The notes below the pieces were generated by a model. That model made no database searches, was not told the DNA's origin, and was given only the letters and a program-made list of their open reading frames with translations. Source: Capsaspora owczarzaki ATCC 30864 (Eukaryota > Opisthokonta > Filasterea). Taken from it: a stretch of DNA of 64,000 nucleotides. Numbering within the stretch: position 1 is the stretch's first letter; every line of letters starts with the position of its first letter. Shown one piece after another: positions 1-10,848 of this stretch. Location of the stretch: positions 3,060,063 to 3,124,062 of the forward strand of contig NW_011887292.1 of NCBI RefSeq assembly GCF_000151315.2, given 5' to 3'. The translations under genes were made by a program, and so were the position numbers.

Positions 1-1490
1 GGAAGTGGCGGGGCAGGTATGCAGACTGCTGGATCGGCACCTGTTTGGTTGGCGTTGACTTCAACGTCCGAAGCATCTTCCGAGCGGCTCGATTGTGCGG
101 CTTGAAATGCTGCTAGAACTTTGTGGCGCAGTTGGGCTTCTTTGGCTTGCAAGGCTAGACTCTTGCGCCGAATGGAAACGGGCACTGGCACGGTGACCCA
201 ATCGGCAAACAATCGATCTGTGATTGCCTCCAAGGCGTCCGCATGAGCACAAAAGACATTGTCGTCCTCTGTGTTGTACGCCCGGCAATTGGCATAGATC
301 AGGCGAATGTCAGCCTCGAAAGGGGCCCGCTCGAGATACTGCTGGCTTGAAAGCTTGCGCTGAATGAGCGAAAAATCCATCGGATGAACAATCTCGTCGT
401 AGTAGCCGGGTGCATCGCGTTTCGAGACGCGTGTTAGAAACGGATAGGCGTGGTCTCGATTGTTGCGCAAAGTCAGCACAATGTGCTCGCATTGGGTGTT
501 GAACATTTCCAAATAGTCGCTTTCATCCCGCGCTGTCTGTAGTCGTTTGACTTCCGTGTCGCTGTCATTGCCGTCGATGATGGTATTGCTGTTGTTGTTG
601 GTGGTGGTGCCGTGGGCTGGACCAGTCTGACTCGTGCCGTCAAAGTAGGACGTGACGTTCGGGAGAGTACCAGCGTCGATTTCATGCTGCCGGACTGGTC
701 TTCGGCGTAACTCGTCCATTTCGAGTTCAGCGTCCTCGCCAAGATCATCGAGAAGGATGAACACGTCCTGCAGTTCAACCAGCGCTTGGTAGCGCCCAGC
801 CGTCTGCGCATCGAACGCGGACAGCCGCTGGACAAACTCACCGTCGCTCACGGCGGTATCGAACTGTGTCGGTACTGTAGCTCTGCCTCGCTTGGTAGTG
901 TTCTGCTGTTGTTGCGCAGCTTGGCGCAGTACTTCGGATGCTCGTGCTGCTCGCTCGTGGTCGTCGTCGTGGCGTCGGCGAGGAATCGCATCGTCAATCC
1001 GATGCTGATACAGGATGGAGCGAATCCGCAGGGCAAAAATGACTGGGTCCAGAGAAAGCGCAATCAATGCGTGAAGGATGGACTCGAGCACGGTCAGATC
1101 GGCCATGGGCATGACCTCGGCAGTGACTGCGTAAGCAGCGACGAATTCGTCGGTGAGCGATCCAGTCCAAACCAGCGCAAACAGCTCCTCGCGGGACAGT
1201 CCAGACAGTGAGTCGAGCATGATACTCGGTCCTCGTGAAACTGGCATTTCGACCTCGAGGGCAGCAGAGTCGGGTTTGGGTCGCACGTCGACTGGTCGCG
1301 TCAAGACGGCGCGAAGCTGGGGCTGCAGCAGCACGGGCATCGCCAGCAACGCCTGCCAGTGCGCCTGGGACTGGAGCGCAAACACCAACGCTTGGAACGC
1401 TGGTCCGTCCAGCAGGCGGGCCCACTCGCCAGCGCGCTGCATTCGGAGCGCGAGCTCGTACACGGCCTCGTCATGATCCGAGTCGCACAT
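1..1490 (-). CDS. Spt7-like bromodomain protein (SAGA complex), partial, C-terminus off left edge
   Basis: One uninterrupted frame runs from ATG at 1490-1488 to the left edge (about 496 codons). The next in-frame codon upstream that matters is a TGA near 1557, so this ATG is the first usable start. About 300 residues in lies a bromodomain: AYPFLTRVSKRDAPGYYDEI, then HPMDFSLIQRKLSSQQY and the acetyl-lysine-binding Asn context LIYANCRAYNTEDDNVF. The phrase FLTRVSKRDAPGYYD is typical of the Spt7 bromodomain, from the SAGA histone acetyltransferase scaffold that also carries a histone fold at its C-terminus. The N-terminal 250 residues are Ala/Leu/Gln-rich, with a short Asn/Thr low-complexity stretch before the bromodomain. 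No intron is visible in the part shown. Another single-bromodomain nuclear protein is possible; the histone-fold half would decide and lies outside the window. Confidence 0.72.
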   Translation of the reverse strand, partial: MCDSDHDEAVYELALRMQRAGEWARLLDGPAFQALVFALQSQAHWQALLAMPVLLQPQLRAVLTRPVDVRPKPDSAALEVEMPVSRGPSIMLDSLSGLSREELFALVWTGSLTDEFVAAYAVTAEVMPMADLTVLESILHALIALSLDPVIFALRIRSILYQHRIDDAIPRRRHDDDHERAARASEVLRQAAQQQQNTTKRGRATVPTQFDTAVSDGEFVQRLSAFDAQTAGRYQALVELQDVFILLDDLGEDAELEMDELRRRPVRQHEIDAGTLPNVTSYFDGTSQTGPAHGTTTNNNSNTIIDGNDSDTEVKRLQTARDESDYLEMFNTQCEHIVLTLRNNRDHAYPFLTRVSKRDAPGYYDEIVHPMDFSLIQRKLSSQQYLERAPFEADIRLIYANCRAYNTEDDNVFCAHADALEAITDRLFADWVTVPVPVSIRRKSLALQAKEAQLRHKVLAAFQAAQSSRSEDASDVEVNANQTGADPAVCIPAPPL

Positions 1491-2512
1491 GAGTCGATTG
1501 GGTTTCGTGTCTCCCCGCGGTGTTGCCCTGTTCAGCTGGGATGGGTTGCGTGTTCAGTGAGTTGTAGTTTTGGAGGTGTCGGACTCGGTGAGGAGGCGAT
1601 GAGGAGACGGTCGATTGAATTTTGCGCCAAACTGGCAACAAAAAACGACTGCTCTTGTTCGAGCAGCCGAGTCCTTGAGATGGGATTTGTATTCGAGAGT
1701 CGCTGTATTCCAATAGTGTGTAAAATATTAATATCTAATAGAAATTAGAGCAGACGAGCGAGTCAGGTGGTTTTCAACCTTCGAAATGGCGTGTTGAAAT
1801 TCTGTTGGAATGCGTGCATGGTAGCGGGTGGTGAATTGCGTGAGAATTCGAGTAGGTGAAGACAGACATGTAGTGTGTACATCATTGCGTTGTTTCAAGT
1901 CTTTGATTGAACTTTCATCGCCCAATCCTGATGAAATGGCTACCTCAAGTGCTCTTCAGACAAACACAGTTGCGGACGCCGTTTGCGCAAATCTCAATCG
2001 AAATTTTTACTTTGCAAATGCGCTCGTTTCACGCCAGATCACACGATACAAACACAAAAACACACTTCAGCATACAAATACACTGATAGTGCCAGATGTC
2101 CGAGGCCACAGAGCTGAGAACTGACCTCAGAAAGTCCCTTCCAGACAAACTGTGATTTTCGTCTACAAATCAATCCTTGAACGCCCATTGTTGACTGAAT
2201 ACATCACATCATGGTGCTCATTGTATTGCATAGATCCGGCCAGCTGCATTGCTTGCTGATGATCTCAACAAATCCACTCGGAAAACCAAAAACAAAACAA
2301 CATCAATGGCTGGGCTTTTTGCCCAACAGCATGAATAGCGGCCACGTCAAGTCCACTTCAACGTCAGTCGTCGAAGAGGTAGCATACGCTCGAAGCAGAC
2401 TATCAACGTGAAGAGGAACACATGAGCACGACCGAACAAATGAACTACACAAAGTAACACAATGCGCAACACGCTACTACTGGAGCACTGCAATCGCAGA
2501 TATAAACGACAC
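1491..2512. other. Intergenic spacer, no gene recognised
   Basis: About 1.0 kb between the start of the Spt7-like gene and the 3' end of the methyltransferase gene. It is richer in A/T than the flanking exons. Short open frames here (for example on the plus strand 1828-2124) show no domain, no codon bias and no splice support. It must hold the promoter of the minus-strand bromodomain gene and the 3' end of the methyltransferase transcript. Confidence 0.6.
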
Positions 2513-3805
2513 TCACTCTGCTTTGACCGCAATGAGCGGGTCGGGGAGGGTTGGGTTTTGTTTCAGGTAGGTATGGTACCCGGACCAGGACGAAAGGTAG
2601 CCAAGAATTCCTTCCAACGAATATCTGAGCACAATGGCTCCGTCCCACCGTGCCCGGTCTTCATACGGAAGCTTGACATCGGCGTACTCGTTGTCGAGCC
2701 AAAAGCGTCTGTCGGACCAGTACGGCTTCAAAGTACCAGAGTAAAACTACCAAGCAGGACGAATCACCACCGCGCATTTCACGGTGAGTCGATGTTACTC
2801 TCCCATCAGTACCACTGTCGGCACTTGACAGTTTGGCCTGTTGTTGAGTCGCGGACAGGTACAATACCTGCTGAATCACTTTGTTCGCCTCCTGGTTGGC
2901 AAGCTTGCAGTTGCCGTAGCCAATCACTGCCAGAGTACCACCTGGTCTGAGAGTGTAAAATCAAACCACACAAACACAAGACAGTCACTGAGCATGCTCC
3001 CTCCCCATACATCATGGCACAGTTTCCTCCAAAGCCAAATGTTCGCAAAACGACAGAATTCCCGTCCGTACTTGAGCACACGATCGACTTCCGCGTAAAA
3101 CTTGGGCAAATCAAACCAATGCATTGCTGACAAGTACAAATCAAACACGATTTCTCAAGGTGAGTTTTTTTTTTGTTTCCCCCCCCCCCCAAATCAGATC
3201 GCTAAAACCGAAGTTGGGTTGTGTGTGGACACAATTTGGATCGCTGTTTTGTTACCTTGAGCCACAGTGACAACATCCGCCGTGTTTGTCTGGGCAGGGA
3301 TGGCATCGGCAGATCCGACAGTGTAGTTGATATTCGCTGCATGCCAGTGAACGATAAAATTTCACAACCATGATTCGTTGAGAGTGAGTCAGAGAGAGCG
3401 GGGGTCAAGCGGTCATCGATTTTTTCAATGCGTTTTACGAGCAGCGGCCGCCGACTTGATCTGCTCTTCGCTGACATCGAACGCCAGCACTTGCTGAAAG
3501 TGCGACGCGAGCATGCTTGTCAGCTGCCCAGATCCGCAAGCCACATCGATTGCGAATCCCGGCTTTCTGCCAAAGACGAGATCAGAGATTGAGCGACCCA
3601 AAGAACAGCGTTTTCTTCGAGCTCAAAGTGTGTCCACACCCAAAGGAGATGACGCCCCGTGCGCAGATCAAGCTTCAACAAAGACGTACTGCGTTCCCAT
3701 GAACTCTAAAAGCTCGTGGTACAGGGCGGCAGGGTAGACGGGGCGGAAGGCGGCGTACTTGGATGTGACTGCCACGCCCTGAAACAAGTGGGAGTAGCTT
3801 GCCAT
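2513..3805 (-). CDS. SAM-dependent methyltransferase, Methyltransf_11 type (yeast TMT1/CRG1-like)
   Basis: Six exons, complement join(2513..2746, 2868..2946, 3072..3126, 3256..3336, 3439..3566, 3690..3805), give 230 residues with every phase matching. Start is ATG at 3805, opening MASYSHLFQGVAVTSKYAAF. Class I SAM-binding motifs are clear: motif I AIDVACGSGQLTSMLA, motif II acidic end VLAFDVSEEQ, then NINYTVGSADAIP, the post-motif TADVVTVAQAMHWFD and LKPGGTLAVIGYG. The sequence FYSGTLKPYWSDRRFWLDNEY fits the C-terminal part of small-molecule methyltransferases related to yeast trans-aconitate methyltransferase and its Dictyostelium and animal relatives. The last acceptor was placed at TAG before 2746 rather than the AAG at 2726, because it restores the FYSGTL stretch the family normally has. 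Substrate cannot be told from sequence. It is divergent from the PKC gene, with starts 294 bp apart. Confidence 0.8.
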
Positions 3806-4099
3806 CCTTGTCAGAAAGAAGACTGGGGTGCGCAAGGTAATGCATCATCATCATTAATATAGTAGGGGTTTGTTTCGACCAACGGCAACAACAAGCAACG
3901 AGTGGCGCGTTGAGGTGTTTGGGTTGAGACAAAAAAAAAATAGTCCCAACATTGAATTTTGACAACAGACAATCAAACGGTAGAACTGCTGTACCAGCAT
4001 TTCGTCAATGTCAAACACCCGTCAAGATCCACCATTATCACCTAGAACCCCGCCCCCCAACTCCACTCTTACTTCCTTTTGACCGCGGGCGATCAAAAA

Positions 4100-5345
4100 A
4101 TGGCAGACGAGGCGACTCCCGCTGGTGGCCACCCACCGAACTTTGTCTCGATCAAAGCACAATACAACGGGTAAAGCAGGAACACAGCAGGCCGCGCTTC
4201 TTCCACTGTCGAAGGCTCTTGCTTTGTGCAGTTACATCATGTGGTGCCAGCCGCCCTCCAAACGTTGCACACTGCGACTTGTGGCACAGCAGCGGGGAAA
4301 AAAAGAAGCGAGTCGTTGGAAACAAGGGCTTTTTTTTTTTTTTTTTTTTTCGGTTTTGATGGTTTTTTTTTGTTGTTTTGTTGGTGTCCGCTTGCGGTCG
4401 TGGTCAGGGGCCCCTTTCCAAGCGCACTGTCGTTTCATGCGCGCATCGACAAAACCACCCACCGTCCAGCAGAGACCGTGAAACGAGCAAAGTGACGGAC
4501 GCAGATTTCAAAACTGGATCTTCCACTTTAATTCAAAAAAAAAAAAAAAGAAGCAAAACACTTCTCTCACAAGGCGTGAATTGGTTGGCAACCCTCGAGC
4601 CAGACGCGACGAGCAGACCAGGGCATGGATAGCGTCCCTAGTGATGTGTTTGTCTGGGTCGTGGGCTGCACGGCAACGACGGCCGCCAGAGCGGTGGGAT
4701 TTTGTCAGTTCAATCTCGACTCACAAAAAAGGGGCGTTGAACCCAAAAAAAAAAACCGAAAAAAAAAAAACCAAACACCGTCACAGTGTTGACTTTGGGC
4801 TTTGGGACAGAGTTGAGGGTCATTCTGAAGCCAAGCGAATGCACCCACAGCACTGTCTGCTTCCCAGCTTTCTCCCTTTGAGCTCTCGCCGTTAACAAAA
4901 CCAACAAAACCAACAAACCGAAAAACCAAAACAAGAACACACAATTCAAGTTTTTTTTTTTTTTTTTTTTCGCTTTGTTCCATTTTTCTGCTTCGTTGAG
5001 CACTGTGGCGGGGGGGGGGTAGTGGCGAGGTCAACACACACACACACACGACCGACTTTAAGCACACACCCTTGAGAATAAAATTGCAGGACACTGATGG
5101 ACTCGAGAGATGGTCTGCGGAACCAACTTGAACAAGCGCGCTTACTCATCTCTGCACGCGCTCCCACTCGCTCACTGTCTACTCTGCTGTCTGCGTGCTT
5201 GGTGGATGCAACGTAGGGATGTGCGTCGATTTGCCGTTGACTCGGACACGTCCAGTTTCCAGCAGTTGTGCTCCAAGCTCCGCAGCGTCTACAACATGAC
5301 CAACGAAGAGCTCGTTGTCAAGTGGATTGATGAAGAAGGTAATTT

Positions 5346-5380
<35 letters not shown>

Positions 5381-7627
5381 TGCTTGTTGCCAGCGCTCAT
5401 ATCTCACCGCTCTTTGCGGGGTTTTTGGCACCCCACCGTGATCTCTGTAGGCGACCCTTGCACCATGTCCACCGATCTTGAACTTTGGGAAGCCCTGCGC
5501 CTGTTCAAGACCAACAAGGACCAAGTTTTCCGTATCATTGGTGAGCCATATTCTCCCCCCCCAATCACATCACGCCCTCACTCCCCTGTGTGTGAAGGGT
5601 GTTTTTTGTCTCGACTGTTCGTCGATGCGACGGTAGCGCTTGTGGCGGTGAGGGCAAGTGCAAAATAGTCGCATTTGTTCTTCCAATATTCAGCATCAAC
5701 ATCCACAACCACCAACGCTTGTCATTCACTCGTTCTCCACTTTGCCCCCCTCCCCCTTCCCCTGACTCCTCTCCCTTCTCCTCATACAGTCACTGCAACA
5801 ATGTCAAGAACACTATCCATCAAAAACTCGTTCAAGCGCAAGCCAGCAGAGGCAGCAAAGCCATCGGTGCAAATCCTCGAACCCAACAACCTGCACAATC
5901 CGGCGGCCAGTCCCATGAAGCGGACGGATACCATCAACCGCGTGGGCGGCATTCGACGCGTCAAGGTGCATAAGGTGAATGGACACAGCTTCCGTGCGAC
6001 CCACTTCCACCAGCCCACCATTTGCACCCACTGCCGAGGCGTCATTTGGGGCTTGCTGAAGCAGGGCTATCAGTGCTCGACTTGCCGCGTTGTCATCCAC
6101 AAGCGCTGCCACAAATTCATTGTCACCAAGTGTCTCGCCATCGACAAGAGCGGCGGCGACAACGACAGCGTGGCTCTGGCGCCCAGCGCCCCGCTCTCGC
6201 ACACGTTCAAGGACCACAATTACATGTCCCCGACGTTCTGCGCGCACTGCGGCTCCCTGTTGGTGGGGCTGTTCCGCCAGGGCAAGAAATGCGGCGGCTG
6301 CGGCATCAACATTCACCGGCGATGCGAAAAGCGGGTGCACGCAGAGTGCAACCCCAACCGAAAGATTGCCAAGAAGGGCGCGCCGATGCCCATTGGTGGC
6401 GCTTCTCAAGTGCCGGCCCTGCAATCGGGCTCGCACTCGTCATCGCCGGCATCGCCTGCAGGCCACAGTCGTCCGGGCAGCGCACACAGCGACGGCTCCG
6501 ACCCTTCCAACCGACTGAGCACGATTAGCACTGGCACGTTCGTCTACAATGGCATCATGAAGAATGCAACCACGATTGACCGCGATCCATCGCGTCACCA
6601 CTCGAGCATTGACGAGTACAACCTCATCAAGGTGCTTGGTCGTGGCAGCTACGCCAAGGTCATGCTCGCGGAGCGCAAGAACAACCACGACGGCACCCTC
6701 TATGCGATCAAGATTATCAAAAAGGAGCGCATCATGCAGGACGAAGACATTGACTGGGTGCGGACGGAGAAGCACGTCTTCCAGAATGCTGATCACCCCT
6801 TCCTCGTTCGGATGTACGAATGCTTCCAGACCGAGGCCCGCCTGTTCTTTGTCATGGAGTATGTAAATGGCGGTGATCTCATGTTCCACATGCAACGCGA
6901 GCGACGGCTGCCAGAGGCGTCTGCTCGGTTTTACGCTGCTGAAATTGCGCTCGCGCTCCACTTTTTGCACGGACGAGGGATTATCTACCGCGATCTCAAG
7001 CTTGATAACGTTTTGCTCTTGGCGGACGGACACATTAAACTTGCCGACTACGGCATGTGCAAGGAGGGTGTCCACTACGGCCAGTCGACCAACACGTTCT
7101 GCGGCACGCCAAACTACATTGCGCCAGAGGTCCTCAAGGAGATGGACTATGGCCACTCGGTCGACTGGTGGGCGCTTGGCATTCTGCTGTTTGAAATGAT
7201 GGTGGGCCGATCCCCCTTCGAGGCCAAGTCTGAGGACGAGCTCTTCGAGGCCATCCTCGAGGACGAGGTTTTCATTCCGACGACACTGTCGCGCGACGCC
7301 AGCGCTGTCATCAAGGCCTTCCTTGTCAAGGACCCGGCCAACCGTCTCGGGTGCAAGGCAGAAAACAGCATTGCCGACATTCAAAAGCACGTCTTCTTCT
7401 CCCCGCTCGACTGGACGCGCTTGACAGACCGCACCCTGCCCCCTCCTTTCAAGCCAGAGGTTGGCACGGCCATGGATACGAGTAACTTTGATGCCGAATT
7501 CACTGCCGAGAAGGTGGCCCTCACGCCCGACGACCCATCCTCCCTCGACAATGTCGACCAAGGAGAGTTTGAAGGTTTCTCGTACATTAACATGTCTCTC
7601 ATGGGCGACGAAGAGCGGGAGGCATGA
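4100..7627 (+). CDS. Protein kinase C with PB1 domain, tandem C1 domains and an atypical-PKC-type kinase domain
   Basis: Exons 4100..4170, 5217..5338, 5451..5540 and 5790..7627 join in frame to 706 residues. Residues about 15-95 are a PB1 domain: FVSIKAQYNG, then DVRRFAVD and the OPCA-like KWIDEEGDPCTMSTDLELWE, very close to atypical PKC. A basic pseudosubstrate-like GGIRRVKVHKVNGHSF precedes two complete C1 zinc fingers (about 160-209 and 232-281), where metazoan atypical PKCs have one. After a Ser-rich linker the kinase domain starts near 371: GRGSYAKV, invariant Lys about 402, YRDLKLDN, LADYGMCKEG, activation loop TFCGTPNYIAPE with Thr about 530. DIDWVRTEKHVF and DYGMCKEG are atypical-PKC signatures. 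The hydrophobic motif is FEGFSYIN with a phosphorylatable Ser near 692, where animal atypical PKCs carry Glu. Expected roles are polarity and PB1 scaffolding (Par6 or p62 type partners), with possible diacylglycerol binding through C1. Intron 2 holds a run of about 30 A. Confidence 0.93.
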
Positions 7628-8171
7628 TGCAGCCACGACAACTAAGCCTTACTATGCTTGTTATGTGAGCTTTATTGTCTGGTTGCTTTCGTTTGATTTT
7701 TCCATTCCCGTGTCCGATCTCTTCGGTTGGCTCTCTTCTCCTGTCCCCTCTTCCAAGTATTTTTGACTCAACATTTGCTTGTGTTGTACTTGATTCAGTG
7801 CCTTTTGGATTTCTCTTGCACGATCCACTTGCGTATTTTATTTTGTTTTGTTTTTTTTGGTTGTTTTTTCGCGTTTTTTTCTTCTTTTCCCTTCGGTGTT
7901 TCCCTTCCCCCTCCTCCCCCCCCAAATTGTTTGTTACCACCCTTATATCTTCCATTGTACTACTGTTGTGCTTTGATGGGTTGTCCTGGCATCGCCCCAC
8001 GCAATACACTGAGCGAATACTTTTAACGCTTTTGGCTGCTAAAACTCTAACGCGACACACTGTGATCGACTGATCTTCCAAAAGCTGTTTTCGGCTCTCT
8101 TAAGGCTTTGAAAATGTGAATGAGAATTGAGTGGAAGACCAAGGGCCCAAAATCACAATAAATCTGTTACG

Positions 8172-8190
8172 AACTAGGCTCAGCCTAGTT
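8172..8190. repeat. Perfect 9-bp inverted repeat around a single base
   Basis: AACTAGGCT-C-AGCCTAGTT, 10 bp downstream of the AATAAA at 8157-8162. As RNA it could form only a tight hairpin, so a protein-binding palindrome in DNA is as likely as a 3'-end structure. Confidence 0.6.
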
Positions 8191-8359
8191 AGGCTTCCCC
8201 TCATTCTTCACTATATTCTTAGTACACGATACTTCCGCATTCTATTCTAGCATACTTTAGTAGTGATACGGGTTATGTTCCGGGTAAGGTCGTAACAAAA
8301 TCACAATGGTTTTTGAATGGCTTTTTGGTACTAGGGGTGATGCGCCCGAATCGGCACAC

Positions 8360-8411
8360 AAATGTGCGCTGGCATGGGTTTGGAGTGCATCACTTCATGT
8401 TGTACTAGAAA
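8360..8411 (+). repeat. 52-bp direct repeat, left copy
   Basis: Matches 9640-9691 over 52 bp with only two differences, starting AAATGTG and ending CTAGAAA. The two copies are exactly 1280 bp apart and lie outside the coding exons of the unknown membrane-protein gene between them. Confidence 0.85.
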
Positions 8412-8474
8412 CAACTCCCGAAAAAATCGATTATCAAATGAAGCCATTCCTTTATTTTGTTTTTCCAGTGCTGG

Positions 8475-9477
8475 ATGGCCTGTTCTTGTTTTTGCTGCAA
8501 GCGCTTGGTCAACTGTTTTTTTCAAACTCTTGCTTTTCTTGCTCGAACTGTTGCTTCCCTTCCTGGAACTGTTGCTTCCCTTCCTGGCCGCTTCCGAAAG
8601 TTCCTCGCAAGCTACTTGTCGAACCATCGCAAACGACTTCTGACAGTCGTTGTTGTAGTTCAATTTGTGGCGAGCATCTTCACGTTGACGGGCGCTTTTT
8701 TGACGAGTGACGACACATCGAAGGACGTTCTCATCGCCATCGGCACGGCCTTCCTTATCAGTCTTTGCATCACCCTTCAAGACGTGCTATCTTCCCAAGA
8801 AAAGACAGATTCTCTTGTAGCAGCACTCCTCAGTGAACCCGTTGAACTGGACCGTACCGTCCTGGTTCGAACTTTAGCGACCGATTCCGCTCAGCCTCTT
8901 CCACCCACCAGAGTTGGTATTGTCGACCAAGCAGGTGTAGACCTCTCACGCGCTCCGTCTCGACCTGATTCTGCCGACTTGGTATGACCACCCGTGGCGG
9001 ATATCAGCGTAAGCACATACTGCGCTTCTATGACCCTCCCCCCCCTTGAGCTGCTCTGACTCCTTTTGTCCTGGTGCAGTGCTGCAGCAGCAACCGGAAG
9101 TGCAACCCGACCAACGAGAAGCCTTCACGCTTCTGTATCGGCTCGCAAGTTTTAAAAAGAACAGCACTTTGAGCATTCGTGACTTGCAGAACGACCAAAT
9201 AGAGTTCTACCAGCTCATTCTCGACCAGCAGAGGCATGTGTTTCTGCTCAATGGAAATGGCTTTAGTTGTGTTCCGTTTCCTCTTGGAATTTCCCGCTCC
9301 GTCACTGGACCAACTTGTGTTCTCCAGAGTGATGCTTCCGTGAAGCCTGCCGGTCAGATGCGAATCTCTTTTGGTCACAGCTACTCCGGCATCATTGCCA
9401 CCGTCGTATTTTACCGGTGGAGTGCACCAAACCGAATTTTTGTGCTTGAAAACACGTACGCCATTTGGCAGCTCTAA
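8475..9477 (+). CDS. Unknown small membrane protein, two exons
   Basis: Exons 8475..8934 and 9080..9477 join in phase 1 to 285 residues. I do not recognise a family. The start region is Cys-rich (MACSCFCCKRLVNC), followed by a 21-bp in-frame tandem duplication giving the repeat ARTVASLPG TVASLPG. Two hydrophobic segments, about residues 58-79 (TVVVVVQFVASIFTLTGAFL) and 90-110 (VLIAIGTAFLISLCITLQDV), are predicted to span the membrane. The C-terminal 130 residues look soluble. A pyrimidine-rich stretch ending in CAG stands directly before TGCTGGATGG, so the true start could lie in an upstream exon I cannot identify. The gene sits between two copies of a 52-bp direct repeat. Confidence is higher that this is a gene than in its exact start. 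Confidence 0.55.
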
Positions 9478-9639
9478 ATGTGATGCAATTCATCGGATGT
9501 GCTCTGTTCCTTGTTTCAAAGAAATGCACACCACGCGTATTCATGCATGATCACTCAGCTGATAAAACGCCGTTTGTCAACAATGAGTTTTCAATTTCGT
9601 TGAAAATGAAGGCGAGTGCAGGGTAAACTCGCCTGCTAG

Positions 9640-9691
9640 AAATGTGGGCTGGCATGGGTTTGGAGTGCATCACTTCATGTTGTGCTAGAAA
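9640..9691 (+). repeat. 52-bp direct repeat, right copy
   Basis: Second copy of the repeat at 8360-8411. About 40 bp upstream is a 6-bp stem (GGCGAG ... CTCGCC, about 9611-9633), and nearby TTTTCAATTTCGTTGAAAA forms another hairpin-like inverted repeat. Confidence 0.85.
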
Positions 9692-9871
9692 AACGCCGCG
9701 TTTCCACAATCAAAACGAGTGACATTTTGAGTTCCAGGAAGATCGTCGCCATTGACGTGCTCGTCTACTCGTTGCATCGCCGTCAACATTCAGTCTATGC
9801 AACGAACGATTGCGAGTTGTGCACTCGTTTTTTTTTTTGTGTATGGATTTTTTGATGGCTTTTTTTTTTGA

Positions 9872-9902
<31 letters not shown>

Positions 9903-10848
9903 GTGGAGCGTGATTCTGGGTTGTCTTTGCATCGATCCGTCGCGCCCTGTCCCGCGTCCATGCACGCAGCACGAATCATCAGCGAGCGGTTTGGCGATCA
10001 GGAAGTGAGCGCGGGGGGGGTGAGCTGGCGGTGCTGGTGGGACGGCATTCTGCTGGTTGTTCGAAAAAACCAGAGATCGCAAAAGGACCAATTTTTTTTT
10101 CTCGCATTGTTTGTTGGTCGTGCCGTCTCGTCCGACCGTGGGTTTTGGGTGGTATGCACGCAAACCCAGCGGCCTGTTGATGATGGCGGAGCGTTTCTGT
10201 TGCCGCCGCGCGCCCGAGGCTCCTGACTGTTTGCATCTCGCACAAAGACGCCACAAAAAAAAAAAAAAAAAAAAAAGCCTTCCAGTTTGATTTTTTTTGG
10301 AAGGAAACAATAGAGAAAAAAAAAAAAAGAAAAAAAAAAGAACAAGCAATTCCTGCAGCGGGTTGTGATTGGCGGACCTGGGGGGCTGGACACGTCCCCA
10401 CGGACGCCTTGACCCCTTGAGATCGCACAGATCCGGACGGGCGGCGAAAAAGTGTGGGCGGCAACGATGCTGGGCAAGAATTGAACCGAAATAAAAAAAA
10501 AACTGGTTTAATTTTGATAAAAAAAAAAGAAAAAAAAATCGCTGTTCTGCATCTGCAAGGCCCGAGTGCGTCACCTCGCCCTCGTGTGATGTGCGAGTTG
10601 TTTTGCTGCTGGGTTGCCAGACTGAGCCGGGGTGGACGACCGGGGTCGAGATGAAGCACGCAAAGAGCTCCAGCAAACCCCGATCGCATTTCAATTCTGT
10701 TATTTTATATTTATATTTTCATTATTATTATTATTATTGAAAAAAACTCATGATGCTCAATGTTTGTATGGTCTTGCTTTTGACTGGTTTTTTTCTTTCT
10801 CGAATCCCGTCCGTGCCTGGCCAGTGAATCTAGTTTTACACACTTGCG
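9692..10848. other. Spacer with long T and A runs, upstream of capping protein beta
   Basis: About 1.15 kb with T runs near 9877-9902 and A runs near 10254-10276 and 10315-10340. The long open frames crossing these runs are homopolymer artefacts (poly-Lys or poly-Phe). The 3' part (about 10640-10848) probably holds the promoter and 5' UTR of the capping protein gene. Confidence 0.55.

Larger units (their letters stand above)
7628..8474. other. PKC 3' region and spacer, with poly(A) signal candidate and a perfect palindrome
   Basis: The first 530 bp after the PKC stop is T-rich (pyrimidine runs at about 7840-7930). An AATAAA hexamer lies at 8157-8162 and is the best poly(A) signal candidate. 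Right after it, 8172-8190 is a perfect inverted repeat (AACTAGGCT, C, AGCCTAGTT). The stretch from 8200 to 8474 is A/T-rich without a credible reading frame, and includes the left copy of a 52-bp direct repeat (8360-8411). Confidence 0.55.

Noticed and set aside
2725-2746. Alternative acceptor (AAG before 2725) for the last methyltransferase exon
   Set aside because: In frame, but it removes the FYSGTLK residues that the family normally has; the TAG before 2746 is also a better acceptor.
6440-7636. Minus-strand frame of about 398 codons opposite the PKC kinase domain
   Set aside because: Shadow frame; the plus strand encodes an unmistakable kinase.
8270-8310. GGTCGTAACAA string resembling the 3' end of small-subunit rRNA
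   Set aside because: Only about ten bases match and no flanking rRNA sequence is present.
9795-10694. Minus-strand frame of 299 codons with poly-Phe and poly-Lys runs
   Set aside because: Made by T and A homopolymers in a spacer; no codon bias or conserved motif.
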